Of a stretch of DNA of 64,000 nucleotides, positions 1 to 11,500 are shown in pieces (position 1 is the stretch's first letter; every line of letters begins with the position of its first letter). The position numbers and the translations under genes are program-made. The stretch is from NCBI GenBank assembly GCA_963995505.1, contig OZ023186.1, positions 18,049,570 to 18,113,569 of the forward strand, given 5' to 3'. Under the pieces are notes generated by a model that saw nothing but the letters and a program-made list of their open reading frames with translations, had not been told where the DNA came from and made no database searches. This DNA is from Hypericum androsaemum (lineage: Eukaryota; Streptophyta; Magnoliopsida; Malpighiales; Hypericaceae).

Positions 1-86
1 AGGATCACCGTGGTGCGGTAGATGGAGGCCTCGGCTACGAGGAGCACGGCGAGGAACGCCGCCAACAGGACGATTGCCTTTCCCAT
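1..86 (-). CDS. 2S albumin seed-storage protein, N-terminus only (cut by window edge)
   Basis: Only 28 codons lie inside the window, starting at the ATG at 84-86. They encode a short basic start, a hydrophobic core rich in Ala, Val and Leu (a typical secretory signal peptide) and then EASIYRTTV. A signal peptide followed by an Ala-Ser-x-(Y/F)-R-T-T-(V/I) stretch is what precursors of 2S albumins look like; these are vacuolar, Cys-rich seed storage proteins. The Cys skeleton would lie beyond the left edge, so family assignment rests on the leader, on the seed-type promoter motifs just upstream and on the neighbouring SUI1 gene, which is next to the 2S albumin cluster in Arabidopsis. Another secreted protein cannot be excluded. 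Confidence 0.6.
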   Translation of the reverse strand, partial: MGKAIVLLAAFLAVLLVAEASIYRTTVI

Positions 87-330
87 AGTTGGTGTAGTTG
101 TTGAAGACTAGTGTTCTATGTGGGTTTTTTTGCTCGGTGATGGGGATTTTGGGAGATGGGGGAGGGGAATTTATAGGGATTGGAGGGTTTCTGCATGTTG
201 AGTACGTGGTGGGGTGGATTAACACGTAGGAGATGAAGCTACACGTATATTTTCCATGCACCTGGTGGCTTCTGAACTTGGGTTTTGGTTTGATCCTGGG
301 AACGAAAAAATATACAGTGCATGCAATTTT
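87..330 (-). promoter_or_regulatory. Seed-type promoter of the 2S albumin gene
   Basis: Read on the minus strand, a TATA box (TATAAAT) lies at 169-175, about 85 bases before the ATG. Upstream are three RY-type CATGCA/TGCATG motifs (192-197, 255-260, 318-325) and three ACGT cores (204-207, 224-227, 243-246), the first inside CCACGTAC. RY elements are bound by B3 factors of the ABI3/FUS3/LEC2 group and ACGT cores by bZIP factors; the pairing is typical of maturation-phase storage-protein promoters. The motifs are read directly; their function is inferred. Confidence 0.6.
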
Positions 331-1430
331 GGAGTTTCCTAGCCCTGGGAGGATCAGCATTGCAGGTTTGGTTTTTATCCTTGTTGTGTCGTTTTGAGAG
401 GGAGGTGACACTTAATGGGTTTCTTTTGGGTTTATACCAATATTATGGGTCTATTTATTAGATCGACTAATTTATTAATACTGTTACGTTTTGAAGATTC
501 GGATTCGTGACCTATTGATCCGCAAGAATAATCATATCATGCATCGATCTAGGTGATCGTTTTTTAAAAAAGGTAGAAATTTTATTACTTTACAACCATT
601 GGTACAATGTCACCTAAGAAAGTTACCGGTTGCACAAGGTAAGCAACGTCTGACATCTAATCACACCCTGTACACAGTGCATGGGGATGTAGCCGGTGGA
701 TTCATTAAAAATTTTGTTGTGAAAAAATTGATGAAAATTTCACAACGGGAAAAAGAGTGCATGGAGATGTAGCCGGTGAATTCATTAAAAATTTTGTTGT
801 GAAAAAATTGATGAAAATTTCACAACGGGAAAAAGAGTTCCATAAATAGCAAAATATTTTTTTTTGCTATCGATCGTTGGATCAAATATTTTTTTTCGGT
901 TCCCTTGTTCATTCGACAAATTCAATGGCACAAGATCATCAAACATGCAAAACCCATGAGCCCAAGCTTCTGGCCCTGTTATGTTGGGCCGACGCTAGCT
1001 AGATCAGTCTCCTGTCTCTCTCTGGACATTCAGTTCAGAGTATTTGGACATTTACATATGGCGCCCAGTAGATCCTCATCTTCCAGACCCAAAAAATAGA
1101 TTCACTCATCTACAGCTGGGACCTTAGCTGGTTACAATCATCTTTAACATTTGATAAATTCATAAATTTTTAATCTTTTAAAATTCTATTCGACCCATGT
1201 AATAATTTTCAATTTATTAGAAAAAGGGGCTCATTCCTTTTTTAAGTCCAAACAAGACGGAGTCGTTTTAGTGAAGATTCGTGCCTATCTTTTTTTGATA
1301 AAAAATTCGTGTCTATCCCGAGGAAAAAACATCCACATACTATTGAGTTCCTCAATTACGAAATTGCCCTCTATCCAAAAGTCCAAACTGACCTAAGAAA
1401 AGAAAAGGGGTCCACAATCCTCACACGCTT
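331..1430. other. Spacer between the 2S albumin gene and SUI1
   Basis: AT-rich intergenic DNA with no convincing gene. It contains the 80-bp tandem duplication described separately. Near 565-600 an A-rich run precedes a 'gtagaaattttattactttac'-like stretch that could be the poly(A) end of an old LINE on the opposite strand, but this is too short to call. Confidence 0.4.
677..836. repeat. 80-bp tandem duplication (two copies)
   Basis: Copies at 677-756 and 757-836 differ by only a few bases. Each unit itself contains the inverted pair TTTTGTTGTGAAA...TTTCACAAC, so each copy could fold into a hairpin. Confidence 0.9.
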
Positions 1431-1532
1431 CACACGAATTATATTATTATTATCTTCCTTTTTCCCTTTTTATTTATTTCCTTCCCAATACTCTTCCTCT
1501 CTCCCTCATATTCTCGCGAACCAAGCAACCCT

Positions 1533-1561
<29 letters not shown>
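1533..1561. repeat. (GA)n microsatellite in the SUI1 leader
   Basis: An uninterrupted AG run of about 28 bases in the first, untranslated exon of the SUI1 gene, about 55 bases before the leader-intron donor. GA/CT tracts near plant transcription starts are common in constitutively expressed genes. Confidence 0.9.
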
Positions 1562-1564
<3 letters not shown>

Positions 1565-1617
1565 AACTCCTCTTCCCCATCCAAACAAGAGGCCTTCTCT
1601 CGATCTCATCGAATCAG

Positions 1618-2270
1618 GTAACTGGGTTCCTTCCGTTTTTGGCTTCAAGATCGAAATTCGAAACTTTTCAATTGGGTATCGGTTAATCGCGAAAGATCGG
1701 GCCTTTATCGATAGTTTTTTCTCGTTTTCCCCCCAAAGTTTTGATCTTTAGGTATATTCTTCTCTGGGTTTCATGTTTTACATCTGAATTTGGATGAATT
1801 GGAATTGTTGAATAGGGTTTCTCGTTTTCCCTAAAGATTTGATCTTTAGGTATATTCTTCTCTGGGTTTCATGTTTTACATCTCAATTTGGATGAATTGG
1901 AATTGGTTATAATTGGAATTGGTGAATAGGGTTTCTCGTTTTTCCTAAAGTTTTGATCTTTAGGTATATTGTTCTCTGGGTTTCATGTTTTACATCTGAA
2001 TTTGGATGAATTGGAATTGTTGAATAGGGTTTCTCGTTTTCCCTAAAGTTTTGATCTTTAGGTTTATTCTTCTCTGGGAGATTTAGGGTTGGTACAAATC
2101 AAGTCTTTGATGGGTTTTATCTGATAAATTCGATCTCGGCTTGAGTTTATGTTGTCTGGTCGATGGTTTATGCTTTGATTTATTAGGAAGTTTGTTTCCT
2201 TGAGTTAATCCCTGTTTCGGGTTGTGGCTGCGTGTTGCTTCTTGGCTTACGTTGGGTAATTTCGTTGCAG
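1618..2270 (+). other. 5'-UTR intron of SUI1
   Basis: A GT donor at 1618 (after GAATCAG) and an AG acceptor ending at 2270 (TTCGTTGCAG) define a 653-base intron entirely upstream of the start codon at 2322. It is T-rich and carries the four-copy tandem repeat at 1721-2078. Leader introns of this kind often raise expression of plant translation-factor genes (intron-mediated enhancement); that role is inferred. Confidence 0.75.
1721..2078. repeat. Four-copy ~100-bp tandem repeat inside the SUI1 leader intron
   Basis: Units starting CTCGTTTTCC begin at 1721, 1821, 1935 and 2033. Periods are 100, 114 and 98 bases; the longer unit carries an extra short 'gttataattggaatt'-type insertion. Each unit contains TTTGATCTTTAGGTATATTC and GGATGAATTGGAATTG. 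The fourth copy is truncated near 2078. Confidence 0.9.
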
Positions 2271-2321
2271 GATTTGAAGCCTTCTGGTTGTTTTCTTGTT
2301 CGACTTGACCAACTGAGTTTC

Positions 2322-2993
2322 ATGTCTGATCTCGACGTTCAGATCCCTACCACTTATGGTAAGCTATCTCCTCTGTCTTGGCCAGGTTTTTTGACTTTGA
2401 AATATTGGCGTCTTTGTGGTGAGAGACTTGCGGCCTCCTTCCATCCTTCGTTTGGATAATTGCACTAAGATTCTTTGTTTATGCTATAGATCCCTTTGCT
2501 GATGCAAATGCTGAGGACTCTGGTGCTGGGACAAAAGAGTACGTTCACATTCGTATACAGCAACGGAATGGTAGGAAAAGCTTGACCACCGTGCAGGGCT
2601 TGAAGAAAGAATTTAGCTACAACAAGATTCTCAAGGACCTCAAGAAGGAATTCTGCTGTAATGGAACAGTTGTCCAGGACCCTGAATTAGGCCAGGTTTG
2701 TTTATTCTTTTGTTACCGATAAGCTTCCGCTATTTGATGTTGCCTTCTTGGAAGGCAAAAGTGTCTATCTTGGCATTTTCAACCGAGCTCAACTCAATTT
2801 GTATCTCTTGTATAGGTTATTCAGCTCCAAGGTGACCAGCGAAAGAACGTTTCCACTTTCCTTGTTCAGGTACTTCTTGTTGCTAACTTTGTTACGAGAC
2901 TCTTCATGTTATCTTCTTGTGGATGCTAACTATTATTTTGATTTACAGGCTGGTGTTGTGAAGAAGGAAAATATCAAAATCCATGGTTTCTGA
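2322..2993 (+). CDS. SUI1: Translation initiation factor eIF1 (SUI1 family)
   Basis: eIF1 binds the 40S subunit near the P site and enforces start-codon accuracy during scanning. Coding exons are 2322-2358, 2490-2695, 2816-2869 and 2949-2993 (342 bases, 113 residues plus stop), all with GT/AG borders and consistent phase. The protein begins MSDLDVQIPTTYDPFADA and has the conserved SUI1 fold segments KEYVHIRIQQRNGRKSLTTV (about residues 28-47), KDLKKEFCCNGTV and the C-terminal KKENIKIHGF. Length and sequence match plant SUI1 proteins, usually 113 residues. The ATG is the first after the leader intron and gives the canonical N-terminus. The gene reads away from the 2S albumin gene. I see no defect; this is a normal housekeeping gene. 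Confidence 0.97.
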
Positions 2994-3925
2994 GTGGCGG
3001 TCGCTATAATCCGCAAGCTGTGTGCTCTTTCTCAATTTGTGTTGGTCCGTGACATGTGTAAACCTAGACTATATCAAAGCTCGTATGCTTTCCTCAACTA
3101 TCTGATGAGACAGACATATGCATCTATAAGGGTTTCCTTTTGGTAAACTCTGGTTACTGTAGTATGGGTGATAATGATACTTGTGACACTGTCTATTCGG
3201 AGTCACCATGTTACCTAAAGTTTGATACTAAGTTGTTGAATATTATTTGTTACCCTGATTGTTGAGACATTGCTAATTGAACGATCGTCGTAGGGGGAAG
3301 CATCGTCTTCGTTTTTGCCGTATGCATTCCGCAGTTTTATCCGGCCAGGATGTCCGGATGTTGTGTAAGATGTAGATCTTTTTGCACCGGCGATTTGTAG
3401 GAGTTGCTGGATCAACAGAGTAGTTCCTCCCATATGCTGCAAAGTTAGAGAGGCTCCTGGTATGCAGTTGGTTGGCTAATTTAGTTGATTTGTTGGTGGG
3501 CGAATTTTAACCTTTTGATAAAATTATCACCTAGAATATTTGTGTTCGGGCTGCTCTCGTCATTATCTAGTTTTTAACATATTTGTGCTTCCTTTAATTG
3601 AGTTACGAACAACATTGAGAGATTTTGTGTGTAGAAATTTTATCTAAAATCTAACAAAAAATTTCAACGGTAAAAAATTGGGAGGCCGCCATGTGGTGAA
3701 CGAGGTGCCAGTTTTTAGGGAAAAAATCAAAATGTCTGTCCGGCAATAAGTTGGTGCTTGATTTTTTTTATTTTGCATAATTTTTTGAACTGTGTGATAA
3801 ATAATTACTCAAAACAAAAAGAATTCACACTTAAATTTAGATAAGACTCCTGAGAACAAAGTAGTATTAAACTTTGATGTACTGTTTTACTAGTTGTAAG
3901 TTGTTGTCATTTATTTTAATAAAAG
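2994..3925. other. SUI1 3' UTR and spacer up to the retrotransposon block
   Basis: The first few hundred bases are T-rich SUI1 3' UTR. The rest is AT-rich spacer. No further gene is visible. The last five bases (3921-3925, AAAAG) are the left target-site copy of the outer Copia element. Confidence 0.5.
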
Positions 3926-4172
3926 TGTTGAGAAATAAGATCGAAACGAGTAAAAAATGCGAGACACAAGAATTACGTGGAAATTTCAAGACGGGGAGAA
4001 AATCACGGGTAAAGGAGAGTCGTCCACTATGCGAGTCAAACAGGTTACAAGGGTTCCGTCTCGACTACTCAAATAAGACATAAGCACAGGTCGATATATA
4101 TAGTAGTTTATTATCCTATTCTAAATAGGAATAGAGTACTAATTTGTCTAGAATTTGAGACAAATCCTAACA
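3926..4172 (-). repeat. 3' LTR of the outer Copia element (247 bp)
   Basis: Starts TGTTGAGAAATAAG and ends CCTAACA on the plus strand, so it has the TG...CA termini of an LTR. The right LTR, once the inserted solo LTR and one copy of its target duplication are removed, is also 247 bases. Confidence 0.93.
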
Positions 4173-4254
4173 AATCTCCACCTTGGACCAAATTCTATGA
4201 CTCCAACATCAACGCTGCTCTACCTTCACCACTAGCCCCTAAGGGCAATCAGCA

Positions 4255-7200
4255 TCAAGCATGAACACCTACCAAGTCCAAGCAATGTTCGAACTTAGTA
4301 CCAGAAAGCTGCTTCGTCAACATGTCTGCAGGGTTGTCCTGGGTACCTACCTTGCTCACAACAATATCTCCCTGAGCAACATGCTCCTGAATGAAGTGGT
4401 ACCTCACATCAATGTGCTTCGTCCTCTCATGATACATAGCATCCCTCGTGAGATGGATAGCACTTTGACTATCACAGTACACTGTACTGACCTGCAGCTT
4501 CGCACGGATTTCACTGAAGAAATCTTTCAACCAAATAGCCTCCTTCACACCTTCAGTTATAGCCATGTACTCCGCCTCAGTGGTAGACAATGCCACTGTG
4601 GCCTGTAGACAAGCTCTCCAACTAATAGCGCATCCTCCAAGAGTGAAGACATATCCAGACAAGGACCTGAACTTATCAAGATCTCCAGCATAATCTGAAT
4701 CCATGAAACCAACAACTCTATCACTGGTGCTTCCAAACTGTAGACACACGCCTTTGGTACCCTTCAAGTACCTCATAATCCACTCCACTGCTCTCCAATG
4801 ACCTTCTCCAGGATTTGCCATAAACCTGTTAACAATACTCACAGCATAGGCCAAATCTGGGAGTGTGCAAACCATAGCATACATCAGAGAACCAACAACA
4901 CTGGAGTATGGAACACCAGACATGTAATCGACCTCAGCAGCTGACTGTGGAGATAAAGCGGACTAAAGCCGAAAATGTGTCCCAAGAAGAGTACTCACAG
5001 GATTACCAGTCACATCAAACCTGTCAAGTATCTTTTCAATGTAACTCTCCTGACTCAGAAATAATTTCCTTGCTCCTTTATCTCTGACAATCTCCATGCC
5101 AAGAATCTTCTTAGCAGGACCCCAAATCTTTCATTTCAAACTCGCTACTCAACAGAGCTTTGAGCTTCCTCACCTCTCCTTTGTCACTGGCAGCAATTAA
5201 CATGTCATCCACATACAAGAGCAAATACACTTGTGAACCATCGCGTAGCCTTTTCAGGTAAACACAACTATCATACTTGCTCCTCTCATTACCATGAGAA
5301 ATCATAAAGGAATCAAATCTTTTATACCACTGCCTCGGAGACTGCTTAAGGCCATACAAGGACTTCTTCAACAAGCACGCATGGTCTTCTTTGCCTTCAA
5401 CATGGAAACCCTCAGGTTGTGCCATATAAATCCGCTCCTCAAGCGCAATATTTAAGAAAGCTGTCTTCACATCAAGCTGTTCAAGCTCCAAATTCTGCAT
5501 AGCGACAATACCAAGAAGAGAACGAATGGAGGTATGCTTCACAACTGGTGAAAATACCTCATTAAAGTCCACACCAGAAATCTGACTATAACCTCTAGCC
5601 ACTAGCCTAGCCTTGTATCTAGGCTCTTCAACTCCAGGTATACCATCATTCTTCTTGAATACCCACTTGCAACTGACAACCTTCTTATCCTTAGGCAGCT
5701 TAGTAATCTCCCAAGTCTTGTTCTTGTGAAGAGATTTTATCTCTTCCTCCATAGCAACCAACCATCTAGTAGAGTCTTTTGACTTCACAGCATCTGAGTA
5801 ACTAGATGTTTCTTCACAGCTATCAACTTCTTCTGCCACATTCACGGCAAAAGCAACAAGATCAGCCTCACCCAACTTTTGTGGAGGCCTGATAATTCTT
5901 CTGGGCCTGTCTCTAGCAATGGAATATGCTGGCTCCCTCTCAACTGTGCCAACATTCTCTGCTTCATCAAACAATCCACCATGAGTAGGATCATGACAAT
6001 CAACATCACGGAAGGAACTCGCTTCTGGATCAGCATCAAACTCCACCTGCACTTTAGACTTTTGCAAGTCCACACTTGGAGCACTGGAAACACCAGGTGA
6101 AGAAACATCCTTCCTCTTACTCAGCATGTCTGTCTATTTGAAAATAATATTCCTACTCAACAAGACCTTAGATAGCTCGGGACACCACAACTTGTATCCT
6201 TTCACTCCAGAAGCATAGCCAAGGAAGATACAATTCACAGATCTTAGCTCTAACTTGCCATTATTCACATGAGCATAGGCAGGACATCCAAATATCTTTA
6301 AAACAGCATAATTAGGAGGATTTTCAGGCTATAATTCTTCAGGTATCTTGCCATTAAGTGATGCATGAGGTGAACGATTGACAAGGTGATGGGCAGTGGA
6401 AGCAGCTTTAGCCCAAAATGACTTAGGCAAATCAGCATTTGACAGCATACAACGAACATTCTCCAACAAAGTTCTGTTCATTCTTTCAGCGACTCCATTC
6501 TGTTGAGGTGTACCCAGGATTGTCTTATGCCTGACAATATCCTCATTCTTGTAGAACTCATCAAACCAACTAGAGCAAAACTCCAATCCATTGTCTGTGC
6601 AGAGATGCTTGACATCTCTCCCAATCTGCTTCTCAATCATAGTCTTCCACTGCCTGAAAGTGACAAAGACTTGATCCTTGCTCTTCAAGAAGAACGCCCA
6701 TACCTTCCTCGAATAGTGATCAATGATAGTCAGCATATACTTGGAACCATTCTTTGATGCAACTTGAGATGGTTCCCAAAGATCAGAATGAACATAGTCA
6801 AGTATTCATTTTGTAGTGTGCACACCTTTCTGAAAATAGACTTTCTTCTGCTTGCCAAACACACAGTGCTCACAAAATTTTAGCTTCCCAATACCCTATC
6901 CACATAATAATCCTCTCCTATTCAGCTCGGTCATGCCTTTCTCGCTCATGTGACCAAGTCGTATATGCCACAATGAGGTATTCTTAGAATCTGTCAACGA
7001 GCCAGATGCAGCAGCAGTAGTCCCTGTAACTGTAGAACCGTGCAGAACATACAGATTCCCAACCTCTTTCTTGGCCTTCATATGCACTAATGAGTTCTTA
7101 CTCACACGAAGAACTCAACCTTCTCCGGTGTACCTGTACCCTAGTGAATCAAGGGTACTCAACGAAATCAAGTTCCGCTTCAGTCCCTGTAACTGTAGAA

Positions 7201-7823
7201 CCCTGCAAAACATACCGATTTCCAACCCCCTTCTTGGCCTTCATATGCACTAATGAGTTCTTACTCACACGAAGAACTCCACCTTCTCCGGTATACCTAT
7301 ACCCCAGTGAATCAAGGGTACTCAACAAAATCAAGTTCCGCTTCAAATCAGGGATATGTCTCACATCCGTCAAAGTTCGAATGACACCATCATGCATCTT
7401 GATCTTCACTGTGCCAATACCAACAACCTTGCAGACAAAATTATTTTCCATGAGAACATTACCCTCCGCACGTTCATATGTTGAAAATCAGTCCCGGATG
7501 GGACACATATGAAACGTACAAGCAGAATCAAGGACCCAAGCAGCATCAACTTTTGACTTTCCATCGATCACAGACAAAAGGTCTCCATCAGATTCTTCTT
7601 TCTGAGTGGTGGTGGCAACAATAGCACTGCCGCTATCAGAACTTTCTCCTTTCGGAGCACTGGACTTTTCGCCCTTCTTCTTGTTCTTCAACTCTGGACA
7701 GAACCATTTAATATGCCCAACCTTATGACAATTGAAACAAGTCTTATCCTTGTGCCTTGACCTTGATTTGCTTATGCTCTTCTTCCTCGAACCAGACTTA
7801 GTATTATAAGTGTTTCTACACAA
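4255..7823 (-). pseudogene. Outer Copia pol: zinc knuckle, protease, integrase, RT and RNase H, frameshifted
   Basis: Minus strand, in order: a CCHC zinc knuckle (CFNCHKVGHIKWFC) and protease start with DSACTFHM in 7488-7823; pre-integrase pieces at 7149-7451 and 6896-7105; integrase core with CTDNGLEFCS and TPQQNGVAERMNRTL at 6329-6736; reverse transcriptase at 5111-6127 with SLYGLKQSPRQWYKRF and the catalytic YVDD; RNase H at 4255-4923 with STTEAEYMA and the C-terminal [10 protein letters not shown]. These pieces sit in different frames separated by stops, so no polyprotein can be made. One break is explained by a 163-bp tandem duplication at 7020-7345. The missing N-terminal gag lies at 13820-14438, beyond the nested element. 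Confidence 0.93.
7020..7345. repeat. 163-bp tandem duplication inside the outer Copia pol gene
   Basis: Two adjacent copies, 7020-7182 and 7183-7345, both starting GTCCCTGTAACTGTAGAAC and ending AAGTTCCGCTTCA. The unit length is not a multiple of three (54 x 3 + 1), so the duplication shifts the frame between the protease and pre-integrase regions; both copies encode the same [11 protein letters not shown] segment. Confidence 0.93.
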
Positions 7824-8261
7824 TCTGAACGTGTTCTAGACAACATGAACACGTAAAAAGCAGAAGCAAAAGATCGAATTACCTCCAGCCATTGTAGCGG
7901 TTTTCGGCGACCTTTGACTCCGGATTCGGCGGCGAGTTTTCTCGGCTCTTCTAGGCTCTCGCTCTCACCCTTAGATGGTGTTGGTATTCTGAATGTGTGT
8001 GAGTGAGTCTAGGGGCCTCGAAACTGTCTTGTATTTATAGGCTCCATAACTATCAATGGAGAATATTACGTTACCATCTTTAGAGAATATTACGATCCCA
8101 TGATCGTAGGCAATATTCTCAAAGATTTTGCGCCTTAATTGAGCGTGATCTTGTCCAGAATCGTGGGTCAATCTTGGCTACATATGGACCACAATTATAT
8201 GTAAAGATATTTCCCGTTATGGAGAGATTTTTCCCTTAACGGAATGGGAAATATTCTTACA
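7811..8261 (-). repeat. 3' LTR of the inner Copia element
   Basis: Plus strand begins TGTTTCTACACAATC and ends AATATTCTTACA. It contains two strong inverted pairs: GATATTTCCCGTTA with TAACGGAATGGGAAATATTC (8206-8256), and GAGAATATTACGATC with GATCGTAGGCAATATTCTC (8080-8118). A minus-strand TATA-like CTATAAATACAAG lies near 8025-8040. The left boundary is less certain than the right one. Confidence 0.75.
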
Positions 8262-8539
8262 TTCTCCCACTTGGTCCATATAACTCAACACTCAGCAAAA
8301 AGAAACAAAATATATGAATCATGGCGATAGGTCCTCTATGAGCGAGTATTACCTTCCATGTATCACAATATATTAAGTCCCCAACTGATATCCTATTAGT
8401 CCTTAATGAATAAACCATATATTTATTCTAGGTCCATAAAATGATATTTCTCAGAAAATTAAATGTGCACAACTATAAGAGAAAATATCAAACTCGATAA
8501 GAGCTTCTATGAGAAACAAATGTACCATACAATGAAAGC

Positions 8540-11500
8540 TTACATCATGGAACCAAGTCCCATACTTTCTACGTGATCCTTGAATTTCTTTGGTTGCATG
8601 CCTTTAGTCAAAGGATTGGCAATCATTAATTCAGTGCTAATGTGTTCGATGACAACCTTTCCATCTTTAACACGTTCTCTTATGGCTAGATACTTGATGT
8701 CGATGTGTTTGCTTCGACTTTTACTTTTGTTATTCTTAGTCATAAAGACAGCAGCTGAATTATCGCAGTACATCTTTAGTGGCCTAGAAATAGAGTCTAC
8801 AACTCTAAGCCCAGATACGAAACTCTTCAACCAAACACCTTGTGATGTAGCTTCAAAACAAGATACGAACTCAGCCTACATAGTGGAAGTAGCAGTTAAT
8901 GTCTGCTTTGCACTTCTCCAAGACACTGCTCCACCAGCTAGCATAAAAACATATCCTGAGGTAGATTTTTTTGAATCTATGCAACCAGCGTAGTCAGCAT
9001 CAGAGTAGCCAATCACCTCCAATTTATCGGTTCGTCTATACATGAGCATGTAGCTCTTTGTCCCTTGAAGGTATCTCATCACCTTCTTTGCAGCTTTCCA
9101 GTGGTCAATACCTGGGTTACTATGATATCTACCCAATACTCTAACAACATATGCAATGTCAGGTCTGGTGCAAACCTGAGCATACAAAAGGCTTCCTACA
9201 GCAGAAGCATATGGAATATTCTTCATTTGTTCCCGCTCAAAGTTATTTTTCGGACATTGTTCCAAACAGAACTTGTCACCCTTCACAATGGGTGCTATAC
9301 TTGGTGAACAATCTTTCATATTAAATCTTTCTAAAACTTTGTTGATATAGGTCTCTTGAGACAAACCCAAAATATCTCGTGATCTTTCCCTATGGATCTT
9401 AATGCCAATGACATAAGATGCCTCACCCATATCCTTCATATCAAAGTTCTTCGAGAGAAATTGTTTCACCTCATATAACAACTCATTGTTATTAGTCGCT
9501 AGCAAAATATCATCCACATATAAAACAAGGAAACATATCTTACTCCCACTAACCTTTTGGTATGTACATTGATCTATGACATTCTCTTCGAAACCAAATG
9601 AAGTGATGATCTCATGAAACTTTAAATACCATTGGCGGGAGGCTTGTTTCAAACCGTAAATAGATTTATTAAGCTTGCAGACTAAATGCTCACCATCACT
9701 AGAGGAGAATCCTTCTGGTTGTTTCATATATACCACTTCCTCTAAATCTCTGTTAAGGAAGGCCATTTTCACATCCAATTGATGCAGCTCAAAATCAAAA
9801 TGAGCTACTAATGCCATAATTGTTCGAAGGGAATCTTTCTTTGATACAGGAGAAAAAGTCTCTGTGTAGTCGATTCCTTCTCTTTGAGTAAACCCTTTGG
9901 CCACGAGTCTTGCCTTATATCTCTCAATGTTGCCTTGTGAGCCTTTCTTTGTTTTAAAGACCCATTTACATCCAATGGGTTTTACACCATCAGGCAACTC
10001 GACGAGATTCCAGACTCAAATAGATGCCATAGAGTCCATCTCTTCAATCATGGCCTTGTGCCATAAGTTTGATTCCTTAGAACTTACAGCTTGTAAAAAC
10101 GCCTCAGGATCATTCTCGGCTCCAAAGTTGCAGTCTATTTCTTGCAGATACACTTCATAATCACTAAGAATTGCTGACCTTTTAACTCTAGTAGATCTTC
10201 TTAATGTTGCTTCATCATTCTCTTGAGGGACTTGTTGTTCAACCGGTTGCTCAATTGGTTGTTCAACATTGTCTTGATTAACAACTTGATCTAAAGGACC
10301 AGCATCATTAACTTGTGGAACTTGAACAACTGGTTGTTCTACACACGATTGAACTGGAGGCGTATGAATGAAAACCAGCCTGTCACTTGAATTAGAAGGT
10401 TGAGCTTCATAGTGATCCATCTCAGAACCTGGGTCCTGCAGTTGGTCACTCCCACTAATCAAGTCATCCTCAAGAAATTTTGCATTTTTTGATTCCACAA
10501 TCCTAGTAGTGTGAGACGGACAATAGAACCTATAACCCTTGGACTTTTCGGCATATCCAATGAAATACCCACTGATAGTCCTAAGATATAGTTTCTTTTC
10601 TTGTGGATTATAAATCCTTACTTCGGACGGGCATCCCCAAATGCATATATGTCGCAAACTGGGTTTCCAACCTTTGAGTAACTCAAAAGGCGTCTTTAAA
10701 ACAGCCTTGGTTGGAACTCGGTTCAATATATACACAGCCGTCTTTAGTGCTTCAGTCTATAAGAATTGAGGAAGTTTTTTGTTACTCCTCATACTTCTCA
10801 CAATGTCCATTAAAGTTCGATTTTTTCTTTCTGCCACACCATTCTGGTCCGGAGAACCAGGCATAGTGTATTGGGCAACAATCCCATACTCTTGAAGAAA
10901 CTTCGCAAATGGTCCTGGTGCTTATCCATTCTCGGTGTATCTACCATAATACTCTCCACCTCTATCTGATCTCACTATTTTAATTTGTTTACCACATTGT
11001 TTCTCTACTTCAGCCTTGAAAACTTTAAAGGCATCCAAAGCTTCATCCTTGAAAAGAAGTAAATAGAGATACATATATCGTGAGAAATCATCTATAAAGG
11101 TTATAAAGTACTTTGGACTACTTGCGTCCATGTCAGGACAACAAATATCTGTATGTATGATTTCTAACAAATCACTACTTCTCTTTGCGCCATTTTTGGA
11201 CTTATTAGTTTGCTTTCCCCTGATGCAATCCACACAAGTCTCAAAGTCAGTAAAATCTAGAGCAATAAGCACTCCTTCATTCACCAGCCTTTTAATTCTT
11301 AAAATGGAGATATGTCCCAATCTCCGATGCCACAATACAGAGGAATTTTTATTCACAACACAACGCTTTAACCCAGCAGTAACATTCATGGCGTCATAAG
11401 TAACATTACTTTGCAGTGCAATTGAATAAAGACCATCAGACAATGTACCATAACCAACAATCTCGGATTTATTTAATAAGGTAAAACCATTATCCGAGAA

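Noticed and set aside
1309..1686. 125-codon open frame ahead of SUI1
   Set aside because: Spans promoter, GA microsatellite and leader-intron donor; low-complexity translation.
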